A stretch of DNA of 17,454 nucleotides from Candidatus Cloacimonadota bacterium (GTDB taxonomy: Bacteria > Cloacimonadota > Cloacimonadia > Cloacimonadales > TCS61), in contig JAMOPB010000086.1 in the NCBI GenBank assembly GCA_027064945.1, forward strand, positions 1 through 17,454, read 5' to 3'. A program made the translations under genes and the position numbers. Position 1 is the first letter of the stretch; every line of letters starts with the position of its first letter. The notes beneath the pieces were generated by a model, which saw nothing but the letters and a program-made list of their open reading frames with translations, searched no databases and was not told the origin of the DNA. Below, piece by piece: positions 16,054 to 17,454 of this stretch.

Positions 16054-16082
16054 CTATATGCAAAAGTTATTTTTGCATATAG
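16054..16082. repeat. Perfect 12-base inverted repeat with 5-base loop
   Basis: CTATATGCAAAA (16054-16065) is followed after GTTAT by its exact complement TTTTGCATATAG (16071-16082). There is no T run behind it, so it is not a usual terminator. It lies about 60 bases after the tRNA terminator and at the weakly supported upstream edge of the transposase relic. Confidence 0.8.
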
Positions 16083-17325
16083 CGGTGCAGTAACGCTAAC
16101 AAAGAAGTAATGCTTCGACTTAGCAATCCTCTCAGGAAGGCAATTATGAATATAATTGGCGAAATTTATTATATCCAATAGTAAAAAAGTTTTCCCATCT
16201 TTGCCCGGAATAAAATCCAGATGATTGTTGTTTGATATTTGATGATACGAATAAAGCAAAATCAGACGTAAAATGCTAAATAGTAGCTGGTTTTACGATC
16301 ACAGTAAGCGTAATTATTTTATGGAGTCTCAAAATATCACAGCAACTTGGACTAATGGAATAACAGCCATCCCAATTGATTTCGAATTAGAAATTGGCAA
16401 AAATCTTATCAAACATGCGAGGAAGGTAAAATATCCTAAAGGGAGTCATACTGAGCAGAGGAGACGTTTCGCCAGAGAAAAGAAAACCGATATCATAATC
16501 AGAATAATCAAACGAGCAAACCAAAGAAAGTATCCTTTTAAATATATGTTATGGGATTCATGGTACAACTGTTCTTAAAGCTTTTCCTTTATCTTTGATA
16601 CATTAGTTCCATCAGGAAAAGTTTTGATTTCTATGTTGAAAAATGATACCAAGAAATATAAATATGGAGAACGGTTTTTGAGTTTGAATGAATTGTATCG
16701 CCGGGAAGGAAAATGGCGTAATGATCCGATATCAGGAATAAAATATAAGTCTATTGAAGCTGAAATACTTGATGTTGCCAGTGCAAAGAAGATTGAGTAA
16801 AGAACAATAATCGGAGCAATAAAAATATGTTTCTTCAAGTATCCAAAGGTAAAAAAATGGAAAGCAATAATTTCGACAGATACTAATCTCTCTGAGATAG
16901 AAGTGTTGAAAATATACATGAGAAGATGGAGCATTGAGTGCATCTTTAAAGAAATTCGACAATATTTTGGATACAATCAGAGCAAATCATCAAATTATGC
17001 AGCCATGGTTGCAGATTTAACAATACGATATGTATTTTACATTATGTTTTGCTACCGAAAAGAGCAAAATAACTATAAACCTATGGGGCAGATTGTAGCG
17101 GATTTCTATCAAGAGTTATTTGAGTTATGGTAGTACGAATTTGTTGAAATTATATTCATGAATTTAGCTAAAGATTTTATTGATTATACGATTGAACAAG
17201 GACACTCTAATTTGTATGAGGTAAGAAAAGATATTGATAAATTACTCATAAATTTCTTTGAGATACGTACATGGGTGGATAAAATTACCGAATCAGATAA
17301 ACACTGTTTAAGGAAATCTGCTTAA
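16078..17325 (+). pseudogene. DDE transposase pseudogene (IS4-superfamily-like), several lesions
   Basis: Translating through the lesions gives a nearly complete transposase of about 400 codons. Frame 2 from 16154 reads NWRNLLYPIVKKFSHLCPE, a TAA stop at 16211, then NPDDCCLIFDDT with the first catalytic Asp. One base appears lost in the A run at 16270-16273, moving the sequence to frame 1 (WFYDHSKRNYF, IPIDFELEIGK). Then come LWDSWYNC with the second Asp, a TAA at 16576, FIFDTLVPSGKVLISML, a TAA at 16798, and YMRRWSIECIFKEIRQYFG with the catalytic Glu in a Y-x2-R-x3-E motif. A TAG at 17131 precedes the last segment, which ends at the TAA at 17323-17325. The part before 16154 (frame 1, AYSGAVTLTKK, a stop at 16108, CFDLAILSGRQL) fits less certainly. 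I found no terminal inverted repeats or target duplication. A fragment of a related copy lies at 3690-3917. Confidence 0.88.
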
Positions 17326-17454
17326 ATACTACTAAAATGGCAAGTTATATTCGCTTTGTTAAAACCTAATCTGAGCGATTAGAAATATATAGGTAACAAT
17401 AATTGTTTAAATTGGTAATTTTTCATTATTATAAAAAATGGCACTACAAGACTT
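17326..17454. other. Downstream edge of the relic, no gene seen
   Basis: The last 129 bases contain a small inverted repeat, CTAATC (17366-17371) and GATTAG (17377-17382) around TGAGC, which could be part of the decayed right end of the element. An ATG at 17438 begins an open frame to the window edge, but it has no ribosome binding site and only five codons are visible. Confidence 0.35.

Noticed and set aside
15870..16259. Minus-strand frame of 129 codons across the tRNA
   Set aside because: It runs antisense through tRNA-Arg and its terminator and into the transposase relic; the RIRTPNPLIRSQM-type tail is the well-known false protein produced by translating a tRNA backwards.
16270..16276. 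Programmed frameshift in the transposase at the A run
   Set aside because: The site GTAAAATGC is not a typical slippery heptamer, and the four other stops show that the gene is simply decayed.
16575..16976. Minus-strand frames of 133 and 76 codons opposite the transposase relic
   Set aside because: The plus strand encodes clear transposase motifs here; the reverse frames have no ribosome binding site and no recognisable protein.
17438..17454. ATG near the right edge as a start of another gene
   Set aside because: There is no Shine-Dalgarno sequence before it and only five codons are visible, so it cannot be supported.

Overview
The window is AT-rich bacterial chromosome from a Gram-negative organism that makes lipid A. 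Most genes have strong AGGAG-type ribosome binding sites. The LpxC-FabZ fusion, the separate secD and secF genes and the DUF3467 protein suggest the Fibrobacteres-Chlorobi-Bacteroidetes (FCB) side of the tree. The strong Shine-Dalgarno sites and unfused SecD/SecF argue against Bacteroidetes itself. Cloacimonadota is my best guess, but this is inference and no 16S gene is present.

Region 1 (1-3664, + strand) is a tight operon: the end of a GNAT acetyltransferase, mtnA, an MTA/SAH-deaminase-type amidohydrolase, an unrecognised 74-residue protein, a YhbY-type RNA-binding protein and a DUF212 membrane protein, closed by a strong terminator. The first two enzymes point to salvage of methylthioadenosine through a deaminated intermediate.

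Region 2 (3665-4222) has no intact gene. It holds a decayed minus-strand piece of a transposase gene (about 3690-3917) related to the larger relic near the right end of the window, followed by the presumed promoter region of the next operon.

Region 3 (4223-8010, + strand) is an outer-membrane and lipid A operon: Skp/OmpH chaperone, LpxD, an LpxC-FabZ fusion and LpxA, closed by a terminator. Together these supply the first acylation, the deacetylation, the second acylation and part of the acyl-ACP supply for lipid A, plus a periplasmic chaperone for outer-membrane proteins.

Region 4 (8009-15544, - strand) holds an orphan PAS/GAF histidine kinase of the HisKA_2 type, then a second group read leftwards: Xaa-Pro aminopeptidase, coaD, a DUF3467 protein, secD and secF, ending in a terminator at 10797-10830.

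Region 5 (15545-17454) has a tRNA-Arg(ACG) with its own promoter and terminator, then a heavily mutated DDE transposase pseudogene. This pseudogene carries at least one frameshift and four in-frame stops. The region closes with about 130 bases in which I see no gene.

I found no CRISPR array, phage, defence island or new multi-gene system. The least expected result is the pair of related, independently decayed transposase relics in opposite orientation, one of them hidden in what looks like an empty spacer.
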